The translations under genes were made by a program, and so were the position numbers. The notes under the pieces were generated by a model. It was not told the DNA's origin. It ran no database searches and worked only from the letters and a program-made list of their open reading frames with translations. From Deroplatys truncata (lineage: Eukaryota > Arthropoda > Insecta > Mantodea > Mantidae): DNA of 64,000 bases. The stretch covers positions 51,706,067 to 51,770,066 of the forward strand of contig CM060983.1 of the NCBI GenBank assembly GCA_030765065.1. The letters run 5' to 3'. This document shows positions 42,057 to 54,477 of the stretch, piece by piece. Within the stretch, counting starts at the first letter, position 1. Each line of letters begins with the position of its first letter.

Positions 42057-42923
42057 TTTTTACTATCTCTACTACGTATAGTAAGTAGGGGAAGTATTGT
42101 ATTCCACCCAAAAATTCGATACCGAGATTTCACCGGAAATACATGTTTTGAGACTCCCTGAATCCAAAAAAAGCATTTTTGGAAACATGTCCGTGTGTGT
42201 GTCTGTGTGTGTGTGTGTGTGTCTGTGAACAGCATAACGCAGAAACGAACAGTCGGATAAACACCAAACTTGGTATTTAGGTTCAGTATCTTACAGGGAT
42301 GCGACACGAAGGTTTTCAAGAAAATCCTCCCACCCCAGGGTACCCTTTACATGGAACATTTTTCGAAAATTTTAAATTTCTCAAAAATGGCTCTAACGAT
42401 TTTGATTAAAATATCATATGTTTAAGATGTTTTCATAACAAATGAAATGTATATCTCGAATTTTCTGGGAATGTCTCCAAAAGTGTTCTTCATTCTGAAC
42501 GACTTTTGCATAACTGGTAAACTATAAGAGATAGACAAAATATTACTACACAAAAAATGTAGATCGCGTTAAAATACCCAGTTTATGTTATATGCATATT
42601 TTTTGTTGAGTGAACCGTTTTCGAGATATTGCTTGTTATTCCCTTAAATTTTCCAATACTTATACTTTTTCTCAAATTCGTTATTCATTTTTTTATGTCC
42701 TGGACATGCAAAGAAAATGGAATGCGCCACATAGCAACCAGCGTTAAAATATTTGACTATCGCTTAAAACCTACCATATTCCCCTTGCACCTACAAGAAA
42801 ATTAGCAATAAGATTGACATCTCGATATCTCGATTAACATGAAGCATAAGGAGAAAAAGCGTTTATAAAAATAGTTTGTACAAGAGTAGAGAAAGTCATG
42901 TGAGTGTAACACATCAGATTTTT
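42057..42923 (+). repeat. Family A interspersed repeat, reference copy
   Basis: A complete copy: ACTATCTCTACTACGTATAG at the left edge, GTAACACATCAGATTTTT at the right edge, and T-rich DNA at both boundaries. The internal tract GTGTGTCTGTGTGTGTGTG lies at 42190-42222. There is no coding frame. Confidence 0.85.
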
Positions 42924-44076
42924 ATTGGTTAGAACCGTTAGCTATGTATTTAAAAGTTGCTAACAACCTTTAAGGTGCAGATTTGTTAAGAATAGTGGCA
43001 CCAGGGAATTTCTGTATAAATACAAGCTGGCAGTCCACATGTTACTCAGTACAAGCAAAACCTAACACAATAAACGCACTTGTTCTGTGGTATACACCGT
43101 CACAACTTCACATACCGTTACTTCTATTACATAAACAACACGCCCTCCGTAGGGCGTGAGCTAGGATACCGTAGAACAAGGCTATTTTTATCCTGATACT
43201 TGCTACGTATCCGCCAGTTGCGTTAAGGAAAACAAAAACCTGGTACTAGTGATTTATTTTAGGATTAATGTTACTGTTCTGAGAGATCCAACAGTTTCAC
43301 TGTGAGTCTGCAAAGCTGCACAGTAACGGGGACGAATACCCGGCGGTTTCTTGATATTATGTCTCTAAGTGTATATGTAAGATGATATGAGGAAGACAAT
43401 GCTGCAGCGCAGAGATTTTTCGCCGCGCTTTCTTTCTTGCCGAGATTTTCGGCAACCAGACAAATATACGGGGCGCACTCGTCCAGAATAGCTCGCTAAA
43501 CTTCCTCCAAAGCAAGTTCTAATTCTAGAGGCGGCGGCGGCGGGCGGCGAGTCCAGATAAGACAGGATTATTACGCTAAGGGAGCGCGAGGATTTTCCTT
43601 GATCCTCTTCATCCTGCAGACGGGTTGGGGAAGAAAAAACAAAGGAGTGTGCCAATGTATGCGGTAGTCGAATGGCATAATTTAGATGCCTTGTTGTCAC
43701 GCTAGATCTTAACATCTGTGAGGCTTTTTCAGCAATGAAAATGCAAATTCAAGCATGACTATCACAAAAACCCAGAATTTAGTGGTTGAAGCGTCAGACC
43801 AGGGATGGTGAAACTACGACACGCATGTCACAAGGAGGCAGGCGGACCGTTTTCTTTGACATGTCAAATGTACGCATTCAATGGACAACCATCATCATCG
43901 TGTATTATTTTCTCTACAACATACCTAAACTAGTATCCGCACACTATTTTTAATTTGTTGTAGGTTGGCTGTATCGGTTTGTGCGCGCGCACTTCGACAT
44001 GCTGTTCCTTTGTCTCCGCTTGTGGAATGTTTGACTGTTAATACTCCAGTGAGTATTGCATTGTTGCATAATAAGC
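42924..44076. other. Unassigned DNA, partly GC-rich
   Basis: It includes a small GGCGGCGGCGGCGGGCGGCG run near 43531 and a short hairpin ACGCCCTCCGTAGGGCGT near 43141. A 116-codon minus frame (43365-43715) has no recognised motif. Confidence 0.4.
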
Positions 44077-44365
44077 ATGGCTGCACCACTCACCGTTTGC
44101 ACCAAAGAAGAACAGCGTACAGTTATCCGGTTTTTTATCGTGTGAAGGTGTACCAGGAGCCGATATCCATTGAAGACTTTTCGCACAATATGGGGGCAAT
44201 GTTTTACCTAGGTGAAATGTGTACGTATGGGTTGAAAAGCTTAAAAATGGTCTGACAAACTGTAAAGGACGAGGAAAGAACAGGACGCCCATGTATATCC
44301 ACCAGTGACACAAACATTCAGCAAGTCCACATCCTGATTCAGAGAACCGAAGAAACGTGAAACGT
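44077..44365 (+). pseudogene. mariner-type transposase N-terminal remnant
   Basis: Starting at the ATG, the translation is MAAPLTVCTKEEQRTVIRFF. This resembles the start of the helix-turn-helix region of insect mariner-like transposases, which recruits the enzyme to the transposon ends. The frame stops after 22 residues. Further similarity (SIEDFSHNMG-like, then GRPCISTSDTNIQQVH-like in other frames) shows at least two frame changes. The catalytic half is absent. Confidence 0.65.
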
Positions 44366-44889
44366 GTTCTTTTGACCCAAGAAGAAGTGCATTAAATTAG
44401 GAATAATGGCAGATTCCTACTTGAAAATATATTCCATAAATTAGTTAACAAGCCGAATTTCTTCCATTTAATAAACTGACACTTCAATAACATAGATAAT
44501 TACAATTTACAAAACCCTTATTCGTTCACCATTCTTTACGGCTTCAGTGCTTTAAATTAAATTACAATAATTACAGAATTGCTTCCTGCTCTCACATTTA
44601 CCGATATATTTCAAAACTAACAGCAATAAGTCTATAGTTCAGACGATCAATGTGTGCGTAGGTGTCACTTGAATGCCATGTGGACTTTATGCTCACCAAA
44701 TGTGTGTATTCTGTGAGTTTACGTAACTGCTCAGATGAAACCGTCTGTAAACTATATACGCCAGGATCTGGAACCAACGTGTATTTCTACATGTTTATGG
44801 ACATACGCCTGATATGAAACCTGAGAACGTAGGTGATTTTTTAAAACCAAGTATTCCGGAAGTTTGTTGCATCCATTACCATCCTGGAA
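44366..44889. other. Unassigned DNA
   Basis: Nothing is recognised between the mariner remnant and the LINE. Confidence 0.4.
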
Positions 44890-47850
44890 TCCTGGCTTAT
44901 ACTCATCATTTAAAATTACATACATGAAGAGGACTTCGCAACTGCTTTAAATCCTAATGTGTGGCCCAGTAACGCTCGAGTGAGGCATTGTTTTCATCCT
45001 CCTCGGCCAATAAACCGAGACAAAACATAGATGCAACTAGTTCTGTAGCATCTCACATGCCATATGACGTATTTTTCATTAATATACAGTGTATTAGGAA
45101 CAAAATTAATGAACTTGAAATACTATGTAGTGAAAAGACTATAAAATTTTATGTTTTGCAGAACACTGGTTAATTGATGGTGAAAGCAACGTGTATCACA
45201 TTGAAGGTTATACAATGGCAGCTATTTTTTGTCTTAAGACAATTAAAAATGCTGGGGTGTGTATTTTTATGTCTAAAGAAATCAGCTTTTTTGAAAGTGA
45301 TGTAACTAATTTTTGTATTGAAAAGCATATTGTAGTGGCGATTTGTGTAACTCACCTTAAAATAATTGTAATTTGTCTTTAACGCTCACCCAGTGGTGTT
45401 CCTGAAATATTTATGAATAAGCTTGAGGAAATGCTGATACATTTCAATAGAGAAAAATTTAATGTAGTCCTATGTTGAGATTTCAATATTAATATGTTTG
45501 GTGAATGTCCATTACACTACCAGTTTAAAAATTTGCTTAGATCTGTTGGGCATTTCTGTACCAATTCTGAACCTACAAGAATCAACTCATGTTTGCATAA
45601 CATTGTAACTAATTTAGATATGCAGCGGTATAATATTGTAGTTTTTGACCCTATACTATCCGACCATTCTGCTGTAGTTTTATCATTTTTAAGCCTGTGA
45701 TTAAACCCAAATATATAACACCTTTTATTAGACCATATAGTGAAGATAAATTTACTTATTTTATTGATTGTTTATCTCAAATTGAATGGAGGATGATTCT
45801 ATTCAGTAATAATTTGAATTCTGAGCATACTTTTAATGAAATTTTAACTATGTTCTTAATGCTGTTTAATTTGTGTTTTCCTAAAAGGAATGCTAGAATT
45901 TTAATGGTGAAATTCATGGCAAAGCAAATAATAAATTTTGGTTTACTTCTGAACTTAAAGAGATGAGGAAATATTTACTATTCCATTACAATATATATAA
46001 ATGTACACTTACTGAAGATGCTAAAAATGATTTTAAGCGGGTTAGAAACCAATATAGAATATTAATGTCACAAGCCAAGAAACTTACACATGTTAAATTT
46101 ATTGAACTTTCTAATAACAAAGTTAAAACCTTAAAGGAGAAAAGTCTGATTCTATTAATTTTTCTCCTAATTAGGTTAATAGTTGTTTTATAGAATCTGT
46201 ACAAGAGGTAAAGAGAAATATTTTAAAGCGTAATAAACTGGCGCTTGATTACTTGTCAAATTGTAAGGTGCCTGTTTCATTTCAACTTAAGGAAGTGTCA
46301 TGTGATGATGTCTTGAACGCCGTTGCTAAAACGCATAATTCTGATTCCAGAGATATATTTCAAATAATTTGCTAAAGAAATGATTGGTTATATTGTCTTG
46401 CCATTAACTATATGTATAAATAAATGCTTCAATGAGGGCATATTTCCAAGCAAACCTAAATTAGCAAAAGTAATACCGGTTCATAAAAAATATATTAAAT
46501 CATTGGAAAATTATATACCGATATCACTGGTGCCAGTGTTTTCTAAAATATTTTAGGTATTAATCCACAACCAAGTGTATTACTATTTCGAACAAAATAA
46601 AGTCTTTTCTATCGATCAATTTTGATTTAAGGCTGGTAAATCTACTATTGATGCCGTTCGATTACTTATTGATAATATAACGAATCCTTTGAATCAAAGA
46701 GCTTTGCTTGGGTCACATGTTGTGACTTAAGGAAGGCCTTTGATTGTGTGGATCATTGTATACTGTTGGATAAATTAGCACATTATTGTATTTGTGGTAC
46801 GCCTAATAAATTGCTCTCTTCTTACCTCTCTAACCGTAAACAAGTTGTTCAAATTAATGATAAGGTTTCGGATATGGCTTCAATAATGCGCGGTGTTCCT
46901 CAGGGTTCTGTTCTGAGTCCTCTGCTATTCCTTATTATGATTAATGATTTACCATTCAATACTGAATCTAAAACCATATTATTTTCTGATTACACAAGCT
47001 TTATTCATAATAATGCAAATATAAAGTACCTTGAAACTGAGGTTCAAAATAATATAAAGTATACATCACAATGGTTTCAAGCATGTTGTTGTCCCGAAGC
47101 TTTGTACTGATGTAAAACGTTTAAGCATTTTATTCATCTATTTTTAACTTGGGAGCCAGATATTACATTTTTATACAGAAAGTTGTCAAGGGTTGTATTC
47201 TTGTTGAGGAATTTAGTCAATTCTGTACCCTTTGAGTATATGCGTGTCTCATATTTTGCATACTTTCACAGTATTATTAATTATGGTATTTTACTTTGGG
47301 GTAATAACTCATATATCCAAGATGTATTACTTATGCAAAAGAAAGCTATAAGAATTATGGTTAAGATATCTAATAGAACACATTGTAAACCCTATTTTAA
47401 AAGATATAATATTTTGACTGTTATAAATTTGTATACTTATACTGTATTGGATATTATGAAGCAGATCAACATATGCAGGACATAGTCATAATTATAATAC
47501 CTGAAATGGTCAGCTGATTGATATTCCTCATCATAGACTTAAGCAAACTTATCAAAGTTACTCCTATATTGACATTAAGCTTTTTAATAAGCTACCTCAA
47601 GTTGTAAATGTTTTGCCTTATAAAATATTTTGTAAGCAATTGCATTCTTGTCTTGTGAATAATCCATTTTATTCTATTAATGAATACATTGATCATGATC
47701 TATATGACATTGATATTTAATTTTTATTGTTGCTGTAAAGTTCTACAAGGTGTAGTTTATATAATATTATTGTTTTGTATTTCATTGTATATACTGACAG
47801 TATCTATTCCAGTTATATAGCTGTTTAATGGCAATAAAATTGATGTTGAT
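44890..47850 (+). mobile_element. LINE (non-LTR retrotransposon), degraded
   Basis: Parts in order: the end of an ORF1-like protein (SSFKITYM, then NPNVWPSNARVRHCF, about 44905-45000); an apurinic-type endonuclease region beginning NIQCIRNKINELEIL near 45085 and closing with a VVFDPILSDHSAVV segment at 45640-45690; and a reverse transcriptase. The reverse transcriptase includes GVPQGSVLSPLLFLIMIND at 46892-46950 and a decayed FADDT-box equivalent, FSDYT, just after. Last is a C-terminal region with IINYGILLWG near 47280. The order and the NIQSIRNK-type start suggest the CR1/Jockey group. Frames are broken repeatedly, so it is inactive. The 3' end is probably near 47850, after short TGATAGTGATATTGA units. 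Confidence 0.8.
46748..47110 (+). pseudogene. Reverse transcriptase fragment of the LINE
   Basis: A 120-residue open stretch contains the palm of a non-LTR reverse transcriptase. LDKLAHYCICG is followed by SSYLSNRKQVVQI, then MRGVPQGSVLSPLLFL (motif 4/B-like) and ILFSDYTSF, where an intact enzyme would have FADDT. Loss of both catalytic aspartates in that box, and an early stop, mark it as dead. It belongs to the LINE at 44890-47850. Confidence 0.8.
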
Positions 47851-48111
47851 AGTGATATTGAACGATAATATGCCCGCCTTTTAGCCTTATCCGTCTCAAG
47901 CAGCTCATGAACAGGGTTATCCCTTACGGCTTTAAGCCGGCCCTTTGCAGCTCTCTTACACATCGCATGTGACTATCCGGTATACTATGACGACGTCTTA
48001 AAGACTTACTGGTTGACCACTGCATTCGCTCCTGAACGTCCACAGCAACCAACCGAAGTCTAGACCAATGATGCTTGCCCCAACGCCAGTATTGAGTTCT
48101 TGTCTGGACAC
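47851..48111. other. Unassigned DNA
   Basis: A minus-strand 68-codon frame overlaps its left side (47757-47963). It has a lysine/arginine-rich start but no family I recognise. Confidence 0.35.
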
Positions 48112-48665
48112 GGAGCGGGATGGCTCAGACAGCTACCTCTGTGGCCTGTAATTGGGAGGTCGTGAGCTCGATTCGCCTGGTCGACATTCCTGACCTATGC
48201 ATTTTTGGGGGATTTCCCGGGTCGCCAGGCGAATGCTGGAAAGGATTCTCACAATTCCCTAATTTCCTGTCCCTCCATTTCCTCTCCATTCTCATTTCAC
48301 TTCATCTTTCATCCGTTGCTCTCTTTCAGGATTGGGAGTGCCGGCGATGGTGTTTCGGTGCAGTGTGGCAGGGAAAAAGGGTGCTCTTTGTGACTCTCTC
48401 CGTCCCTCGGCTTTAGGCTGACTACGGGGGTATCCGAGTCCCCTTGAGGGGCGTTGAACCCCCTCTGGGCGGGGTACGATCCCCGGTCTGCCTGTTGTCT
48501 GCCGGAGGGTTTACATTTGCAAACTTAGGGACCCTGCCATTCCTGTGCCGTCAATCCTGGTTCCGGACGCACGGTGTCTCGTCTCACCTCATCCTTCCTC
48601 CCGGGGACGCCCCCTTGTGGAGCATAGATAGAATATTCCCTATGTGTATCAGTGCTGAATCCTCT
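48112..48665 (+). repeat. tRNA-derived SINE (family S3)
   Basis: The tRNA-like head GCGGGATGGCTCAGACAGC leads to a B box GAGCTCGATTCGCC. A body containing CGAATGCTGGAAAGG, a pyrimidine-rich stretch and a GGCGTTGAACCCCC segment follows. A second copy lies at 56535-56960. Confidence 0.7.
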
Positions 48666-48935
48666 CCGTAACCAATCCAATCCAATACAATCCTGTGTAC
48701 CCTTTGCATGACCATGACCGAGTTCGTTATTCAATAGTTTTAAGAAGAAATACCCCTTGCTGTAATGTGTACTGCATCTTGATTGACATTGATGAAACAT
48801 TAATGACGCCTGAAACTATCAAACGACAATGACAACTGTAGCGGGAATTAATCCAGTTACGCTTAATTTAAAAGCCTGGGGAAATCAAGTAAATGAATAT
48901 GAAACTATTTATAACAAAGCAGGTAGCAAAAGTAA

Positions 48936-49813
48936 AAACTCCGATTTGTTATACTCACATGACTTTCTCTACTCTTGTACAAACTCTTTTTATAAACGCT
49001 TATTCTCCATATGCTTCATGTTAATCGGAATATCGAGATGTTAATCTTATTGCTAATTTTCTTGTAGATGCAAGGGGAATTGGTAGGCTTTAAGCGATAG
49101 TCAAATATTTTAAGAGCTGGTTGCTATGTGGCGTATTCCATTCTCTTTGCATTACCAGGACAAAAAAAATGAGTAACGAATTTCCATTTGATAAAACGTA
49201 TAAAAATTGGAAAATTTAAGGAAATAACAAACAATATCTCGAAAATGGTTTACTCAACAACAAAAAAATATGTATATCACATATATTGTGTATTTTAACG
49301 CGATCTACAATTTTTGTGTAGTAAAATTTTGTCTATCCCTTATAGTTTACCAGTTAAGCAAAAGTCGTTCACAATGAAGAATACTTTTGGAGACATTTCC
49401 AGAAAATTCGAGATATACATTTCATTTGACATGAAAATATCTTAAACATATGATATTTTAAACAAAATCGTTAGAGCCATTTTTGAGAAAATTAAAATTT
49501 TCGAAAAATGTTCCATGTAAAGGGTAATCTGGGTTGGGGGAATTTCTTGAAAACCTTCGTGTCGCATCTCTGGAACTTACTGAACCTAAATACCAAGTTT
49601 GGTGTTTATCCGACTGTTCGTTTCTGAGTTATGCTGTTCACAGACAGACTGACAGACAGACACAGCAGACACACACACGGACATGTTGCCAAAAATGCTT
49701 TTTTTGGTTTCAGGGGGTCTCAAAACATATATTTCCGGTGAAATCTCGGTATCGAATTCTTGGTAGAATACAATACTTCCCCTACTTACTATACGTAGTA
49801 GAGAAAGTAATAA
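48936..49813 (-). repeat. Family A interspersed repeat, near full length
   Basis: It starts AACTCCGATTTGTTATACTC and ends CTATACGTAGTAGAGAAAG. The internal tract is CAGACAGACTGACAGACAG at about 49640. Confidence 0.82.
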
Positions 49814-50224
49814 ATTATAAGAATACAAATGACAAATTCAAATTTATATAGTTTCACATCAAGAGAAGAAGAGTAAGAAGAAAGCCATGCATGCAACCAC
49901 GTAAAATTTATGAGTAACACTTATAAATTAATTTATGAAAATAAAGAAATGCATTGTAAAACAAAATCTCAAGAAAAAATGAAAACACAGTAACAGGAAT
50001 GATTTAAATAAGTACTTAGTTAAAAATTCATTGTAAACAATAACCGAAATAAGTGAAGAACGCTAGCAACGCAAAACACAACAACGCAATTCTTGTTGTC
50101 AAAGACGAACAAAATCAACATGAAACGCCACTGTAACTTTGAAAGCACCAGACGTGTTAAAATTGCAGAACATATTCGACGAAGACAGAAGAAGTGATAG
50201 TGATTCAGTAAGCTTGAACAAGTA
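49814..50224. other. Unassigned AT-rich DNA
   Basis: No gene or repeat is recognised. Confidence 0.4.
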
Positions 50225-50835
50225 TTATCGCGAGATCATAAATAGTTAAGTGAGCCTTAAAATTCCACACTGTCTCCATGCAATCGCGAGAAACAACTGA
50301 ATGTTGAAAGGACCTTTCAGAGAATGACTAAGAAATGAACAATTCGAACCTTGTGTGTTTTAAATAGATTTACATTTTTTGTGTGGTACGTTTTCGTCTA
50401 TCGCTTAACGTTTACCAGTTATACAAGATTATACAAAATTCCTTTCGAATGAAGAGGACTTCCTAGGCTGTTCCCAGAAAATTCAAGATATAGTTTTTTT
50501 GTGATGTAAATATCTTTAATATATTGTATTTTAATTAAAATTGTTAAGAGCCATTTTTTAGAAAATTAAAAATTTCGAAAAATGTTCCATGTACAGGTAG
50601 TTGGTGATGTCGGATTAGTTGAAAATTTCTCATGTGGCATCTTTGAATGATATGTAACCAAAATATAAATTTGGTAGTATCCGACTTTTCGTTTTTGAAC
50701 TATGGTGTTCAGAGACACATGGACATGTTTCCGAAAATGCTTTATTTGTATTCAGCGGGCCTAAACTCTACATCAAATTTTTGGGTGCAATATAATACTT
50801 CCCCTACTTACTATATGTAGTGCAGAAAGTAGAAA
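50225..50835 (-). repeat. Family B repeat, left part missing
   Basis: It begins at the internal stretch AATTCCACACTGTCTCCATG and ends CTATATGTAGTGCAGAAAG. Confidence 0.7.
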
Positions 50836-51200
50836 TTAATCCCAAGTACCTAGACTAGATTTATGGCGAAATGGAGATAGGAACTTATTGCTCCCGACTA
50901 AGCGTAATTAACTGTAATAAGAATAAGAAGAAATTAACTGCAAGGTACGCGACTGCAGAAGTTGATCAAACTTAGATGAAGATCAAACTTAGATGAAATC
51001 AGGAACGTAACAATAATATCGTTCTTTAGATTTTGCTAACTAGAAAGAAAACATTTTAAATACATGTTGGAACTTTCAGCATTATACTAAATTAAATATC
51101 AAACATTGCAAATGGCAACGGTTAGACAAAAATAATGTGTCTCACCACAGCAATAAAGAAGAACATTTGGAACGATAATCGTTAACTACATTTAACTATG
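50836..51200. other. Unassigned DNA
   Basis: It contains only a 14-bp tandem duplication of CAAACTTAGATGAA near 50970. No gene is seen. Confidence 0.4.
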
Positions 51201-51350
51201 GAATTAATTGTTCTTTCACACAAGCCATGTGTTGGACAAGATTGGAAAGGTAGAATCAGATGACTGAAAAATTCAATGCCATAGCCGGGATTTGAACAAC
51301 GGATCTCCCGGTCTCCGTCCGGTTGCTCTAACCACTGAGCTACCATGGCA
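51201..51350 (-). repeat. tRNA-headed SINE-like element
   Basis: At 51277-51350 the minus strand forms a tRNA-like shape: TGCCAT...ATGGCA acceptor, GCTCAGTGGTTAGAGC D-arm, and a 7-base anticodon loop with GGA in the anticodon place, closed by about four pairs. A B box GTTCAAATCCC is also present. The T-stem pairs poorly and position 33 is not U, so it is not a working tRNA. The body ATTTTTCAGTCATCTGA continues to about 51200. Confidence 0.6.
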
Positions 51351-51418
51351 ACATGCCGACACGACATTAAATTCTCCAGCTGATTCGCATTTTTCCCAGT
51401 AAACCACAAGGAGATCTC

Positions 51419-51535
51419 AAATTGTATTGAGATGTCATACCCCAATGGCGACTTACATTCATTATAAAGCCCGGGATTTAAAGTACTTACAAAGAATGTA
51501 AGTCGCCATTGGGGTATGACATCTCAATACAATTT
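51419..51535. repeat. Perfect 42-bp inverted repeat with 33-bp loop
   Basis: The arms at 51419-51460 and 51494-51535 are exact reverse complements, beginning AAATTGTATTGAGATGTC. The right arm runs straight into a family B repeat, and the left arm lies about 70 bp from the tRNA-headed element. Confidence 0.95.
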
Positions 51536-52133
51536 ACTAGTTATGCAAAATCCATTCACAAAGAAGGAGACTTTTGGGGACATTCCCAGAAAATTTAAGA
51601 TATACAGTTCATTTGTTATGAAAATACCTTAAAAATATGATATTTTAATCAAAATCGTTGGAGCCATTTTTGAGAAAATCAAAATTTTAGAAAAATGTTC
51701 TATGTAAACAGTAGTCTGGGATGGGGTATTTTCTTCAAAATCTTCATTTGTTTTTTTATTATGATATATGGACGCTCTTTAACTGTTGTGGTCCTTGGCG
51801 TTCCATTCTGTATTGGGCGTGAAAGACCAGTAATTTTGCTCAGAGGCTTCGTGTCGCATCTTTCAAAGATACTGAACCTAAATACCAAGTTTGGCATTTG
51901 TCCGACTTTTCGTTTTCGAGTTATGCTATTCACAGCACACAGATATACATCCACACAGGCACACAGACACATACATGGGCCTCTTTTCTAAAAAAAAACA
52001 AAAACAAAAACAAAAAAACTCTTTTTTATTCGGGGTACCTCAAAACATGTATTTCAGGTGAAATATCTGTATAGAATTTTTGGGTGGAATGCAATACTTC
52101 CACTACTTACTATACGTAGTAGAAAAATTAAAA
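51536..52133 (-). repeat. Family B/A repeat interrupted by a SINE piece
   Basis: It runs from AGTTATGCAAAATCCATTCA to CTATACGTAGTAGAAAAAT. An S2 SINE fragment occupies 51763-51852, and a CAAAAACAAAAACAAA stretch lies near 52000. Confidence 0.7.
51763..51852 (-). repeat. SINE family S2 fragment
   Basis: It matches the tail of 41003-41287: GGACGCTCTTTAACTG, GTCCTTGGCGTTCC and TTTTGCTCAGAGGCTTC. Confidence 0.75.
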
Positions 52134-52324
52134 AACCGCTCCACAATGAACAACTGCAAGTTAATCTCCAACTGCAGTACAAATAAATAAAATAAAACTC
52201 TTGATAAATTACTAAGGTTCCCGCGCAACCTGCAGTCAAATTACAAGCACTTTCGTGAAATTTAAAATGTAAAGGAAACATTTCGTCGTATTCCTATTCT
52301 GATAGTGGAAGAAAGAAAACTCAG

Positions 52325-52821
52325 GAGTTTTTTTATGAATCACTCCGTACAAGCCATTCTTACAAAAGCATATTCTGCTATCTACTTCTTATTCATCGAG
52401 ATAAACTTTTAACACACATTTACACATTCGTTGCAGACTAAAGCAACAGACAGGTATTTGAAAACCTGCTCACTATGTGATGGCTTTCAAATTCCATATT
52501 CTTTGCATGTCAACAAGAAAAACACTTGAAAAAAATCAATACTTATTTCAAAATTCAAAAAATAAGAAATAATATCTCGGAAACGTTTAACGCCACAAAA
52601 AAGTTATTTGACATAAGTTGTATCCATTAATACGATCTCCACTTTTTGTGTAGTAATATTTTGTCTCTTTCATTTTACCAATTCTAAGAGATTCGTTTAG
52701 AATGAAAAGGATTTCAAGGCTATTCACAGAAAATTCAAGATATACATTTTATTTATCATGCAAAACGCCTTGAACATATGCTGTTTTAGTAAAATCGTTT
52801 AGAGTTTTGAAAAAATAAACA
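52325..52821 (-). repeat. Diverged A/B repeat fragment
   Basis: It contains ACAAGCCATTCTTACAAAAG, CATCGAGATAAAC and CAGAAAATTCAAGATATAC in family order. It is abutted by the next copy at 52822. Confidence 0.55.
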
Positions 52822-54471
52822 ATTCTGATGTGATACATCCACGTGACCTTCTGTACCCTCTATCGTTTATTAGCGGTATACAAACTATTCTCACTAAAGT
52901 TAATTTTTTTGTCCACTAATAAACCTTTGCAGAAAAACCTACATTACACATTTCGTTATACATACAAAGAGAACAGCGATAGTCAAATGTTTAAGAACTG
53001 GACGCTACATACTGGCCTTAAAATTCCATACTGTTTCCATGCAATCGGGAGAAACAACTGAATGTTGACAGGACATCAAGAGCATGACCGAGAAATGAAC
53101 AATTCTAATCTTTAATAACGGATATCTCGGAAGTGGCTTATGCCACTAAAACAAACTTATTTGAAACAAATTGTGTGTGTTAAAGAGAGCTACATTTTTT
53201 GTGTAGTACGTTTTCGTCTAACGCTTAAAGTTTACCAGTGATACAAAATTTCCACCAAATGCAGTAGACTTCACAGGCTATTCCCAGAAAATTCAAGCTA
53301 CACATTTTATTTGTCATGTAAGTATCTTCCATATATGGCGTTTTAATCAAAATCGTTATGGTCATTTATAGAAATTCAAGGTTTTCGAAAAGTGTTCCAT
53401 ACAAAAGGTAGTTGGGGAGATTTTTTCGAAAATCTTCGTGTCACATTCTTGGAAGATATCTCCTGAATTCAAACACCAAGTATATCCGACTTTTTGCTAA
53501 ATCTAAAAATGCTTTTTTTTTTACTCAGAGGGTAGAAAACGTGTATTTCCAGTGAAATCTAGGTATCTAATTACTTTCTCTACTACGTATAGTAAGTAGG
53601 GGAAGTATTGCATTCCACCCAAAAATTCGATACCGAGTTTCACCGGAAATACATGTTTTCAGACCCCCTGAATAAAAAAAAGCATTTTTGGAAACATGTC
53701 CGTGTGTGTCTGTGTGTCTGTGAACAGCATAACTTAGAAACGAAAAGTTGGATAAACCCCAAACTTGGTATTTAGGTTCAGTATCTTCCAGAGATGCGAC
53801 ACGAAGGTTTTCAAGAAAATCCCCCCACCCCAGACTACCCTTTACATGGAAGATTTTTCGAAAATTTTAATTTTCTCAAAAATGTCTCTAACGATTTTGA
53901 TTTAAATATCATATGTTTAAGATAATGTCATGAGAAATGAAATGTATATCTTGAATTTTCTGGGAATGTCTCCAAAAGTATTCTTCATTGTGAACGACTT
54001 TTGCATAACTGGTAAACCATAAGACATAGACAAAATTTTACTGCACAAAAAATGTAGATCGCGTTAAAATACACAATTTATGTCATATACATTTCTTTTG
54101 TTGAGTGAACCGTTTTCGAGATATTGCTTGTTATTCCCTTAAATTTTCCAATACTCTTACTTTTTCTCAAATTCGTTATTCATTTGTTTTATGTCCTGGA
54201 CCTGCAAAGAGAATGGAATGCGCCACATAGCAACCAGCGTTAAAATATTTGACCATCGCTTAAAACCTACCATATTACCCTTGCATCTACAAGAAAATTA
54301 CCAATAAGATTGACATCTCGATATCTCGATTAACATGAAGCATATGGAGAATAAGCGTTTGTAAAAATAGATTGTACAAGAGTAGAGAAGGTCATGTGAG
54401 TGTAACACATCAGATTTGTTTGGGTGGAATACATTAGCTTCTCTACCTATGTATACTGGTAGAGAAAGTAA
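52822..54471 (-). repeat. Family B repeat split by a family A insertion
   Basis: The left part (52822-53572) starts AATTCTGATGTGATACATCC and ends inside the AGGTATC-TAATT motif. The right part (54418-54471) resumes at TTTGGGTGGAATAC and ends GGTAGAGAAAGTAAAA. The two halves fit, so the A copy between them inserted later. Confidence 0.75.
53573..54417 (+). repeat. Family A repeat inserted in a B copy
   Basis: It begins ACTTTCTCTACTACGTATAG and ends GTGTAACACATCAGATTT. Because both flanks belong to one B copy, this gives the cleanest view of the A boundaries. Confidence 0.85.
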
Positions 54472-54477
54472 AACTAA

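Noticed and set aside
43365-43715. A 116-codon gene in GC-richer DNA
   Set aside because: Low-complexity alanine and serine-rich translation arising from a GGC repeat, with no family resemblance.
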